DNA from: an uncultured Prevotellaceae bacterium
GTDB lineage: Bacteria; Bacteroidota; Bacteroidia; Bacteroidales; Bacteroidaceae
Length of the DNA: 11,084 nucleotides
Direction of reading: 5' to 3'
Assembly: GCA_947306845.1 (NCBI GenBank)
Contig: CAMZHP010000083.1
Location: 1 to 11,084 of the forward strand
Shown: piece by piece, positions 1 through 6,487 of the stretch
Layout of the letters: each line of letters opens with the position of its first letter
Position numbering within the stretch: the first letter of the stretch is position 1
Translations under genes and position numbers: made by a program
Notes under the pieces: generated by a model
The model's input: only the letters and a program-made list of their open reading frames with translations
Database searches by the model: none
What the model was told of the DNA's origin: nothing

Positions 1-1832
1 TTGATGAGTTCGGGCTTAACCAGACTGGCCATGGGGTCCCAAATGGCACGGGTGCCCTTCTCATTCAGGAAGTCGCCCATATAGATGGCACAGTGGTCGA
101 TGAACTGGCGTTTGAAATCGACATCGGCCATCAGGCTGCGGAACAGTTGTGTGGCCTCTGCGGTGTTGGCCCAAGCATTGCCAGAGTCGTAATTGGGGTT
201 GTATATCCACTCGATGGTGTTGTAACTCGGGCTACGTCCATAGAGACCGAGACCGAAGTCGGTGTCCTTGGCTATCCAACGCCAGCGACCGCCGTCGGCG
301 ATGGGTCGCCAGATAACGAGATTGTTGCCGGGGAAGTCGAGGTTACAGTAATAGAGGTTCATTATCATCAGGTTCATAAACTCCTGGCAGTCCATCAACT
401 GGTCGTATTCGGCCATGGTATGGCCTGCCTCGTGATAGAAGGCCTTGAAGGCATTGTAGTTATCGAGCGTGCCGGCCTTGAGTTCCTCCACCATCTGACT
501 GTTCTCCTGTGAGATTTCAATCATGTCGATATCCTCGAGGCCCTCACCTTGGTCGTTCGTGTAGTTGGTGTAGATATTGTCATCGTTGCTGCGTTCACGG
601 ATATTGAGCATGCCCTTGTATTGACCATTGAGGAAAACGACGGCGGGCTGCCATGCCTGCCAGTCGATGTCGGCATTCTGGCCCATCACTCGCTGGATGA
701 TGGCATCGCGCATATAGAGTCCGCCGAAGTCGTTGCCGGCATTGCGCAGCATGATGCTCTTGAAATCCGTCAAGCCTGGTTTCTGGTCGGGGAAGAACTC
801 ATAGTCGAAACGCTTCACGCCAAATCGTTTGTTGGCATATACGGCGAGCGATTTGAGTGCGTGTTCACGCGACTGTCCACCCATGACGCGTGTCTCGCAG
901 AGTTGGTTGATGACGCTCTCGCTGGCCGGCGCATCGAACATCTCGATGTTGATGGGACGACGCCAGTCTTTCTTGTGCTCTTTGTTGGGGTTGTTGGCGA
1001 TGATACCAATGCTCGCATCGTTCATGTAACGGTCGTCGGTGACAATCGATATCACGGGAATGGTCATCTCCCTTCCCAGGAAGAGATACGACTGTGCCGT
1101 GGAAATGGGCGAGAGATAGCCATCGCAGAACAGTTTGGCCCTGATGGCTTTGCTGGAACTGATATTGATAGGATTTTGATATACCGCACTTTGGGCTGTG
1201 GGTTCCTTTCCGTCGGTGGTGTAACGTATCACCGTTCCCTCGGGTGCTCCTTCGGGCAGCGAGAGTGTCAGTTGGATGGTCTGGTTGGATGTCAGCACAC
1301 ATCCGGGCTGGCTGAACACGGGCTCACCCAGAATGGACTCGCATACCTGACCACAGTTGGCGGCGCCAGGGGTGGGAGTAGCCTGATAGCCCCATGTGTC
1401 GGCACCGTCGGTCACACGGCCGTAGGCGATGTTGGGAGCGGGCATCTTCTTCATCTTCTCCACCTTGTCGACAATCTCATTGCCCTGGAACAGATAGACG
1501 CTGCCATCCTTGCCCGACTCCAGACGGAAACTGGTGTGAAGGCCATTCTCCTCCTTGTCGCAGAACACCACGACATACGCCCCGGCACCAAGTGTCTGGC
1601 TGGGCAATTGCCATGCCTTGCCGGGTTTGTCTTTCACGCCCAACTTGTAATCACCCAAGTTCACGGCTTCATTGCCACTGTTGTAGAGCTCCACCCAAGA
1701 GTCGGGAAACTCATTCAAATCATCCATGATACAGTCGATGTTCGATTGCATCATCTCATTGATTACCACCTGCGCCTTTGTTGATGCGCCAACGGCCAAA
1801 AGGCCAACAAGAATCAGTTGACGGTATTTCAT
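1..1832 (-). CDS. Secreted CotH-kinase family protein with lamin-tail and chitobiase-like domains (C-terminus outside window)
   Basis: The frame is open from an ATG at 1832 to the window edge, giving 610 codons with no stop, so the C-terminus is missing. Residues 1-21 form a signal peptide (MKYRQLILVGLLAVGASTKA then Q). Residues about 22-130 resemble a lamin-tail domain (VVINEMM, then DSWVELYNSGNEAVNLGDYKL). Residues about 168-250 resemble the chitobiase C-terminal domain type (VIRYTTDGKEPTAQSAVYQN). From about 258 the sequence matches the CotH family: PVISIVTDDRYM, VMGGQSREHALKSLAVYANK, GMLNIRERSND, and the kinase-like acidic motif K522-D-T-D525-F-G-L-G. CotH proteins are atypical protein kinases known from spore coats; the exported Bacteroidota versions have no established substrate. 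The signal peptide places it in the periplasm, at the surface or outside the cell. It has its own promoter and no co-directional neighbour in view. The family call is firm; the role is unknown. Confidence 0.87.
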   Translation of the reverse strand, partial: MKYRQLILVGLLAVGASTKAQVVINEMMQSNIDCIMDDLNEFPDSWVELYNSGNEAVNLGDYKLGVKDKPGKAWQLPSQTLGAGAYVVVFCDKEENGLHTSFRLESGKDGSVYLFQGNEIVDKVEKMKKMPAPNIAYGRVTDGADTWGYQATPTPGAANCGQVCESILGEPVFSQPGCVLTSNQTIQLTLSLPEGAPEGTVIRYTTDGKEPTAQSAVYQNPINISSSKAIRAKLFCDGYLSPISTAQSYLFLGREMTIPVISIVTDDRYMNDASIGIIANNPNKEHKKDWRRPINIEMFDAPASESVINQLCETRVMGGQSREHALKSLAVYANKRFGVKRFDYEFFPDQKPGLTDFKSIMLRNAGNDFGGLYMRDAIIQRVMGQNADIDWQAWQPAVVFLNGQYKGMLNIRERSNDDNIYTNYTNDQGEGLEDIDMIEISQENSQMVEELKAGTLDNYNAFKAFYHEAGHTMAEYDQLMDCQEFMNLMIMNLYYCNLDFPGNNLVIWRPIADGGRWRWIAKDTDFGLGLYGRSPSYNTIEWIYNPNYDSGNAWANTAEATQLFRSLMADVDFKRQFIDHCAIYMGDFLNEKGTRAIWDPMASLVKPELI

Positions 1833-1855
1833 TGTTATCTTTCTTAAAAACTGTG

Positions 1856-1863
1856 CAAAAGTA
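1856..1863 (-). promoter_or_regulatory. -7 promoter box for the CotH-family gene
   Basis: On the minus strand this reads TACTTTTG, a full match to the Bacteroidetes -7 consensus TAnnTTTG, followed by GCACAG. It lies 23 bp upstream of the ATG at 1832, implying a leader of roughly 20 nt. No good TTTG -33 box sits at the usual 19-21 bp spacing; a TTG at 1889-1891 is 25 bp away. Confidence 0.6.
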
Positions 1864-2013
1864 ATGCGTTTTTCTCAGTTTGTCCATACAATCATCATTA
1901 AAAAAGGTAGAATGTAACTATTTAAAAAGAAAATGATATTTTTATACCATTCTCCGTTTTCAAAAAACTTCATTGTAATTCCCTCTAATTATTCTATGAC
2001 ATACTATTTCCCA

Positions 2014-2030
2014 TGACGCCCCAAACGTCA
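2014..2030. promoter_or_regulatory. Palindrome TGACG-N7-CGTCA, candidate operator
   Basis: Perfect 5-bp inverted arms flank a 7-bp spacer (CCCCAAA). The element covers the region where the -33 box of the -7 element at 2043-2050 would lie; no TTTG is present there. A dimeric regulator could bind here to repress or activate the NUDIX-HAD gene. Five-base arms are short, so chance is possible. Confidence 0.35.
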
Positions 2031-2042
2031 GTTTATCATTTT

Positions 2043-2050
2043 TATATTTG
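2043..2050 (+). promoter_or_regulatory. -7 box P1 upstream of the NUDIX-HAD gene
   Basis: TATATTTG is an exact match to TAnnTTTG. It lacks a recognisable -33 box; the palindrome at 2014-2030 sits there instead. Transcription from here would give a leader of about 140 nt before the ATG at 2198. Confidence 0.45.
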
Positions 2051-2079
2051 TCAAGGACACTCATTTTATCGTTTTTTCG

Positions 2080-2087
2080 TAATTTTG
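2080..2087 (+). promoter_or_regulatory. -7 box P2 upstream of the NUDIX-HAD gene
   Basis: TAATTTTG followed by CACCC is an exact TAnnTTTG match in the sequence context typical of Bacteroidales start sites. The leader would be about 105 nt. No TTTG lies 19-21 bp upstream; one at 2047-2050 is 29 bp away and belongs to P1. Confidence 0.55.
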
Positions 2088-2154
2088 CACCCAACTTTAT
2101 GATTAAGTGTGTAATAGCGTAACAATCTAGGTATCAAGGGACGATATCATTGCA

Positions 2155-2205
2155 ATGAAAAAGGCAGGATTGCCCGTCAGCACCAAGACAAAAGAGCATG
2201 GATAA
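2155..2205 (+). other. Possible 16-codon leader ORF overlapping the NUDIX-HAD start
   Basis: ATG at 2155 opens a 16-residue frame (MKKAGLPVSTKTKEHG) ending with TAA at 2203-2205, so it overlaps the first codons of the gene starting at 2198 by 8 nt in another frame. Such an overlap could couple translation. There is no clear ribosome-binding site and no conservation evidence, so this may be chance. Confidence 0.15.
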
Positions 2206-3487
2206 TCAGCAAGAAATATTTCCAATAGTAGACGAAAACGGCAATGAGATAGGCTCCGCTACACGAGGAGAATGTCATAGCGGCTCCAAACTGCTGCATC
2301 CTGTTGTCCATCTGCATGTGTTCAATTCCGCGGGCGACATCTATCTCCAACGACGGCCTGAGTGGAAAGACATACAACCAGGGAAATGGGACACCGCCGT
2401 TGGAGGACATATCGATTATGGTGAGACTCCTGATGAGGCGCTGCGCCGTGAGGTGCGCGAGGAATTGGGTATCACGTCATTTGTGCCTGAGTTCATTGAT
2501 AAGTATGTGTTTGAGAGCCTCCGTGAGAAGGAGCTGGTTTATGTTAGCCGAACCACTTACGACAAGGAGATACTTCCTTCTGCGGAGGAACTGGACGGTG
2601 GACGTTTTTGGACGATGCAGGAGATACGCGAGGCGATGGGCAAAGGCATCCTGACTCCCAATTTCGAAAGTGAGTTCAAAAGATGCTTCGAGAGGCAACA
2701 GACAAACAGATACGCTCTCTTTTTCGATATCGACGGCACATTGGTGAGTTTTAAGACTCATGAGATACCACCATCCACCATATTTGCCCTAACCCAAGCC
2801 AAGGCTAACGGCCACAAGGTGTTCATCTCGACAGGCCGTCCCCCACTGATTATCACCAACCTTGGAGCCATCGAGCATCTCATAGACGGTTATGTAACCA
2901 TCAATGGCGCTCTTTGTTATGTAGGCAAAGAGGTGGTGAGATGCAAGGATATTCCTAGAGATGACGTTCGTTACTTGGTGAAAGACGCCCAGGAAAAGAA
3001 CTACGGATTGATTGTCGTTGGCGAAAGGGATGTGGCAGTGCTTGACCCTCATGGCGAGGTGGATAAGGTTTTCCGAAAGGAGATTGCCGTTGAGAATCTT
3101 AATCAAGCAAAACCGTTGGACATGGTGCTTGAACAGCGAATATTGCAACTCACACCGTTCTTCACCGCTGAATATGAGCGGGAATTGATGGAGCGAATGT
3201 CAGGTTGCACATCTGGACGTTGGCATCCCGCTTTTACAGACATCACGGCGAAAGGAGCGGACAAGGGGGAAGGAATTGTGGTTATGGCTGCCCACTTGGG
3301 ACTTGACATCAGGAATACGATGGCTTTTGGCGATGGGGGCAACGACACGGCAATGATAAAGCGAGCAGGAATAGGCGTGGCGATGGGGAATGCGTTAGAC
3401 TCACTCAAACAAGAGGCGGATTACACAACCACCTCCGTCGATGAGGACGGCATCCTAAATGCACTGCGGCATTTTCATCTTATTTAG
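2198..3487 (+). CDS. Fused NUDIX hydrolase and Cof-type HAD-IIB phosphatase
   Basis: A 429-residue cytoplasmic protein with two catalytic domains. Residues 1-165 are a NUDIX domain with a complete Nudix box, G70-x5-E76-x7-R84-E-V-R-E-E-L-G-I92, and an N-terminus like the isopentenyl-diphosphate-isomerase-like subgroup (PIVDENGNEIG). Residues 171-429 are a HAD-IIB domain: motif I FFDIDGT (D177, D179), motif II STGR (211-214), the motif III lysine near K356 in ADKGEG, and motif IV GDGGND (378-383) followed by GVAMGNA. All catalytic motifs are intact on both sides. NUDIX enzymes cleave nucleoside diphosphates linked to another group; Cof-type HADs dephosphorylate small phosphorylated metabolites. 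A fusion suggests consecutive steps, for example pyrophosphate cleavage then dephosphorylation, or removal of damaged nucleotides. The substrate cannot be read from the sequence. ATG 2198 is the first start after an in-frame stop at 2156. It converges on the next gene with a gap of 17 bp and no clear terminator. Confidence 0.93.
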   Translation: MDNQQEIFPIVDENGNEIGSATRGECHSGSKLLHPVVHLHVFNSAGDIYLQRRPEWKDIQPGKWDTAVGGHIDYGETPDEALRREVREELGITSFVPEFIDKYVFESLREKELVYVSRTTYDKEILPSAEELDGGRFWTMQEIREAMGKGILTPNFESEFKRCFERQQTNRYALFFDIDGTLVSFKTHEIPPSTIFALTQAKANGHKVFISTGRPPLIITNLGAIEHLIDGYVTINGALCYVGKEVVRCKDIPRDDVRYLVKDAQEKNYGLIVVGERDVAVLDPHGEVDKVFRKEIAVENLNQAKPLDMVLEQRILQLTPFFTAEYERELMERMSGCTSGRWHPAFTDITAKGADKGEGIVVMAAHLGLDIRNTMAFGDGGNDTAMIKRAGIGVAMGNALDSLKQEADYTTTSVDEDGILNALRHFHLI

Positions 3488-3504
3488 CAAAGTGTTGTCT
3501 TATC

Positions 3505-5529
3505 TCAATGGCTTTGTAAAATGCCTGTCTCCGTATCCTGATGGTTCATCGTCCGTTGGATATCACGGTATTTGCGACCTGACGACAGATGCCAGGTGAT
3601 ATTGAACGTCAACATATTGCCGAAATCTCTACTATGCTGTGACACTTCCTTGTTAATATGTCGGTTAAGGACCTCTGTCTTGTGGCTGAGCGGTTCCACA
3701 CTGAAGGGTTGTTGGGCATAGAGTGAAAAGGTGAAATCCCTCAGACGATAAGACACTGCAAGATACCATGCCGCTGGCTGATGACCACGATGTTCTCCTT
3801 CCATGAAACTCCAACCGTTATCGGCATATGCCGTAAGAGTCCACTTACCTAGATAGGCTTCCAAATTGACACCGCCATTGAAGGCCGTATAGGTATGGCG
3901 ATAATCATCAGTGAAATTGAAATAACGCCAAACGCCTCCATAGATAGTGGCGGATAGACGCTCAGGTATGATTTCCCATCGGTTGTAACTTTGGACGAAG
4001 AAAAAACGGCATTCATTGTCATCATTTGTCTGTGTTTGGTAAAAATGGCCGTCCTGCCGGATGTATTTTTCCATATTACAATTAGCGTTCAATCTCCAAT
4101 AGCCTTGCAGTTCCGTCATTATCCGTGGTGTAGAGTAAGTAAGACGGACATCGTGCGAGATGACACGATTTGGTTTGATCTCTGGATTGCCAACCAATGT
4201 CTCCAAAGCATTATATTTGATGGAGACATCATTAACAAGGGCTATCTGAGATACATGCTGAGATATTTCGAAATCATATTTGATTTTCAAGTTTTTTGTC
4301 AATGGATAGGCAAACGTCAACTTAGGGCGAAACAACAGGAAGCGGTCATTCCAACCTGCTTGACGATAATAACGTGTGCTTATACCCAAACCGCCCATGT
4401 AGTTGAGTCTTCCCAGATGACCTTGCAACTGTCCGAAACAGTAGAATACAGAAGAGCGCATTGCGTTGGATGCGTTGGCATCGCCCGAGTATACATTTTT
4501 AATATATCGTTGGCCATATTGGGTGCCCAAAGACAAGGTAAAAGGTTTTAGACGATTCTCATACATGGCCTCCGCCCATAATGAATACGCCTTTCCCGCC
4601 ACATAGTAGCCATAATCCCCTCCCTCGTTTTGCTCAGAATAACTGTCTGTCTTGATATATGTTCCCACCACGTTGGCTGACAACGACTGATGCCGTTTGA
4701 AATCACGATGAAGATAAAGGTCAAGCACTGGCGATGAAGTGCGAGATGAAGAACAGTTCTCATAATTGTCGAATCTTTCCCAAGTACGATGGGGCGGAAT
4801 GTCACGACGGGCAGATAGTTTCAACTGATACACATAGTTGGAATCACTTAGACTATAGGTGAGTTGTGCGTTATGACTCAAGTGCTTATCCTGTCCATCC
4901 AGCTGATGGCGGAGGATTGTGCGTCTTTCTCCCGATTCCATCTCATAGGTCGCCTTCTCATCATATTTCATACCCTTGAAATTACCATAATCCAAGGAAT
5001 AGGATACTCCCAATTCACTTTTCCCACGATTGAATTTCCCATAGACAGTTTCTTCACCATTGATGGTTGTGAGTGTGTTTGACATGTCGGCTCCAATGTC
5101 ATAGCCACCAGTAGCGTGTTTAACCTTGATGTTCAAGACATAGCCTATTCCTTCACCGTATCTCACTCCGGGGTTGTCGATATAGTCGATATGTTGAACC
5201 GCTTTCATGTCAAGAGCCAGCAAGTCCTCTTTCGTGGCTATAACATCGTTAATACGAACCTGTACGCCACCTTGATTGGAAAGCGCGGTGATGGTATGCA
5301 TCGCGGGGTCGATGCGTAGATGCGGCAGCATCAGTTTCGACAACAGCGAATAACCATCAGTGGCACTCTCCAGTTGTTGGCGCGTAGGATAGATGGTCTG
5401 CCCATCCACGCGCTGAACCACTTTGGAACCTTGAATGGTTACTTCCTGTAGCGTTTCTCCTTCTTTAATCTCTTGGGCATTGGCACTGATATTAACAGCC
5501 AATAGGCATAGCAATAAATAACTCTTCAT
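3505..5529 (-). CDS. Outer-membrane beta-barrel protein, TonB-receptor-like (PF14905 type)
   Basis: A 674-residue exported protein. Residues 1-18 are a signal peptide (cleavage after ANA, before QE). Residues about 26-138 resemble a TonB-receptor plug: LQEVTIQGSKVV, then VQHIDYIDNPGVRYGEGIGYVLNIKVK, the usual plug ending. The rest alternates aromatic and polar residues as in a large beta-barrel, ending in FNITWHLSSGRKYRD and then DTETGIL, a tail seen in the Bacteroidota 'outer membrane protein beta-barrel family'. Unlike many relatives it lacks the N-terminal carboxypeptidase-regulatory-like domain, and I see no clear TonB box, so energised import is uncertain. No SusD partner is adjacent. 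It lies 96 bp downstream of a membrane-anchored regulator, and its promoter carries three 11-bp repeats that are the likely control sites. The cargo or ligand is unknown. Confidence 0.88.
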   Translation of the reverse strand: MKSYLLLCLLAVNISANAQEIKEGETLQEVTIQGSKVVQRVDGQTIYPTRQQLESATDGYSLLSKLMLPHLRIDPAMHTITALSNQGGVQVRINDVIATKEDLLALDMKAVQHIDYIDNPGVRYGEGIGYVLNIKVKHATGGYDIGADMSNTLTTINGEETVYGKFNRGKSELGVSYSLDYGNFKGMKYDEKATYEMESGERRTILRHQLDGQDKHLSHNAQLTYSLSDSNYVYQLKLSARRDIPPHRTWERFDNYENCSSSRTSSPVLDLYLHRDFKRHQSLSANVVGTYIKTDSYSEQNEGGDYGYYVAGKAYSLWAEAMYENRLKPFTLSLGTQYGQRYIKNVYSGDANASNAMRSSVFYCFGQLQGHLGRLNYMGGLGISTRYYRQAGWNDRFLLFRPKLTFAYPLTKNLKIKYDFEISQHVSQIALVNDVSIKYNALETLVGNPEIKPNRVISHDVRLTYSTPRIMTELQGYWRLNANCNMEKYIRQDGHFYQTQTNDDNECRFFFVQSYNRWEIIPERLSATIYGGVWRYFNFTDDYRHTYTAFNGGVNLEAYLGKWTLTAYADNGWSFMEGEHRGHQPAAWYLAVSYRLRDFTFSLYAQQPFSVEPLSHKTEVLNRHINKEVSQHSRDFGNMLTFNITWHLSSGRKYRDIQRTMNHQDTETGILQSH

Positions 5530-5548
5530 ACTTTTGCAATTTGTTCAG

Positions 5549-5579
5549 CAAAGGTATGAAGAGCGTTTTCTTTCACATA
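5549..5579 (-). promoter_or_regulatory. Promoter of the beta-barrel gene
   Basis: On the minus strand, TACCTTTG (5549-5556) is a perfect -7 box. A weak -33 box TATG (5576-5579, consensus TTTG) lies 19 bp upstream. The leader to the ATG at 5529 is short, about 15-20 nt. A strong -7 with a poor -33 box next to upstream repeats fits a promoter that needs an activator. Confidence 0.6.
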
Positions 5580-5586
5580 AAATAAA

Positions 5587-5619
5587 GACTGACAATTGTC
5601 TGACATTTGTCTGACAATC
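5587..5619. repeat. Three tandem 11-bp repeats, candidate regulator-binding sites
   Basis: Three adjacent 11-mers in exact register: GACTGACAATT (5587-5597), GTCTGACATTT (5598-5608) and GTCTGACAATC (5609-5619). The core CTGACA is identical in all three and recurs every 11 bp, one helical turn. The array ends 7 bp upstream of the weak -33 box of the barrel gene, at about -44 to -76. OmpR/PhoB-type winged helices bind head-to-tail repeats of this period; the Pho box core TGTCA is similar. The adjacent gene encodes such a domain. Parts of the array are also palindromic (GACAATTGTC at 5591-5600), so a dyad-binding protein is an alternative. Confidence 0.7.
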
Positions 5620-5625
5620 ACCTAA

Positions 5626-6291
5626 CTACCTGGCAATCAGACGATATGACTTTCCTCTATCTACTTCTATTTTTAGGTCAGAATGTTCCTCAAGAATAGG
5701 TTTGAGACGACGTATTAGCGTATAAAGCGTATCATTGGCATTCTCTTTCTTGGGCCACAAGGCATCACAAATAGCCGTCTTCGACAGTTGATGCGATGGA
5801 GACTGCCACAACATCTCCATCAGTTGTTGTTGCATCGGGGTTAGTTTCACCACACGGCCTTTAGCGTCAACAAATAGACCATCTTGCATCACTAGTCCTC
5901 CAAACAACCCCGACAGCATACGTTGTCGATGCTGGTAAAAGCAAAAGAGCCCCCATAGTAGAGCCATCGACCATAATACCATTGAAGGCCGTTGGTCAGA
6001 CAGCGAGAGGATAGTTGCTGTCGACACGTATGGACGAGGGCTAAAGCCATCCTTAGTGTCTACTTCCAAGACGGCCTTACCTCTTAAAGACGCGATTTGC
6101 AAATGACTGTTGAACACACGTATTGTATCGGCACTGATAACGTCCGACCGTTGATCTTGAAATGTTCTTACCATAGCCTGGTTCATATCTTCAGTCACCA
6201 GGCGCTTCGTTGTATGAAAACTACCAAAACTGGTCAAACTAGATGCTATAATCAGGGCAAAAAGCACCACTACTGTATACGGCTGTTTCAT
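5626..6291 (-). CDS. Membrane-anchored transcription regulator with C-terminal OmpR-type winged helix
   Basis: Starting at the ATG at 6291 the protein has 221 residues. Residues 6-24 are hydrophobic (signal anchor or signal peptide), about 25-102 form a hydrophilic, presumably periplasmic region, and 103-120 are a second membrane segment (VLWSMALLWGLFCFY) followed by positive HRQR, which puts the C-terminus in the cytoplasm. Residues about 138-221 fit an OmpR/PhoB winged helix: LTPMQQQLMEMLW, LSKTAICDALWP, DTLYTLIRRLKPILE, then the wing VDRGKSYRLIA. No receiver or kinase domain is present, so sensing is presumably one-component across the membrane. The frame also contains a TTG at 6327 and an ATG at 6312, but TTG is part of the -7 box and 6312 leaves almost no leader, so 6291 is preferred. 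Its likely target is the beta-barrel gene downstream, whose promoter has three 11-bp repeats. The ligand is unknown. Confidence 0.85.
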   Translation of the reverse strand: MKQPYTVVVLFALIIASSLTSFGSFHTTKRLVTEDMNQAMVRTFQDQRSDVISADTIRVFNSHLQIASLRGKAVLEVDTKDGFSPRPYVSTATILSLSDQRPSMVLWSMALLWGLFCFYQHRQRMLSGLFGGLVMQDGLFVDAKGRVVKLTPMQQQLMEMLWQSPSHQLSKTAICDALWPKKENANDTLYTLIRRLKPILEEHSDLKIEVDRGKSYRLIAR

Positions 6292-6324
6292 TTCGCTTGT
6301 TTCTTTAATCATCGAGAAGACCCA

Positions 6325-6356
6325 CAAAGGTAATCTGTTTATATGGTAATCTCAAA
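6325..6356 (-). promoter_or_regulatory. Promoter of the membrane-anchored regulator gene
   Basis: On the minus strand, TTTG (6353-6356), a 20-bp spacer, then TACCTTTG (6325-6332) match both consensus boxes of the Bacteroidetes housekeeping promoter. The predicted start lies near 6319, leaving about 28 nt to the ATG at 6291. The box overlaps the upstream TTG codon at 6325-6327, arguing against translation from there. No CTGACA repeat is seen here, so autoregulation through that site is not indicated. Confidence 0.75.
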
Positions 6357-6432
6357 ATATTCAGCGTTTTTTTCGGAAGAATCTTTATCACCCCATAATA
6401 GAAACTTTATTCAAAATATAAACCGTTAACCA

Positions 6433-6462
6433 TTGAAAATTCTCATTTTTTTCATATTTTTG
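6433..6462 (+). promoter_or_regulatory. Promoter of the site-2-protease-like gene
   Basis: A TTG (6433-6435) and a perfect -7 box TATTTTTG (6455-6462) are separated by 19 bp. The predicted leader is about 20 nt to the ATG at 6488. It is divergent from the regulator promoter, with about 75 bp between the two -33 boxes. Confidence 0.65.
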
Positions 6463-6487
6463 TGGACTGATTCAACAACCCTACCCT

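Noticed and set aside
549..1784. A 411-codon plus-strand open frame, with a smaller one at 93-512
   Set aside because: Both lie antisense to the CotH-family gene, show no recognisable domain, and have composition typical of the complement of a real coding frame.
3488..3504. Possible terminator between the convergent NUDIX-HAD and barrel genes
   Set aside because: Only a 5-bp CAAAG/CTTTG pairing with a long loop is visible, with no GC-rich stem or T tract.
3991..4551. A 186-codon plus-strand open frame
   Set aside because: It is antisense to the beta-barrel gene, which has a signal peptide and family motifs; this frame has neither promoter nor domain.
5529..5536. A plus-strand TACTTTTG resembling a -7 box at the start of the barrel gene
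   Set aside because: No plus-strand gene follows within a sensible distance and there is no -33 box; it is the complement of the leader of the barrel gene.
6292..6327. A 12-residue N-terminal extension of the regulator starting at TTG 6327
   Set aside because: The TTG is the last three bases of the -7 box TACCTTTG, so it lies upstream of the predicted transcript start; ATG 6291 leaves a sensible leader.
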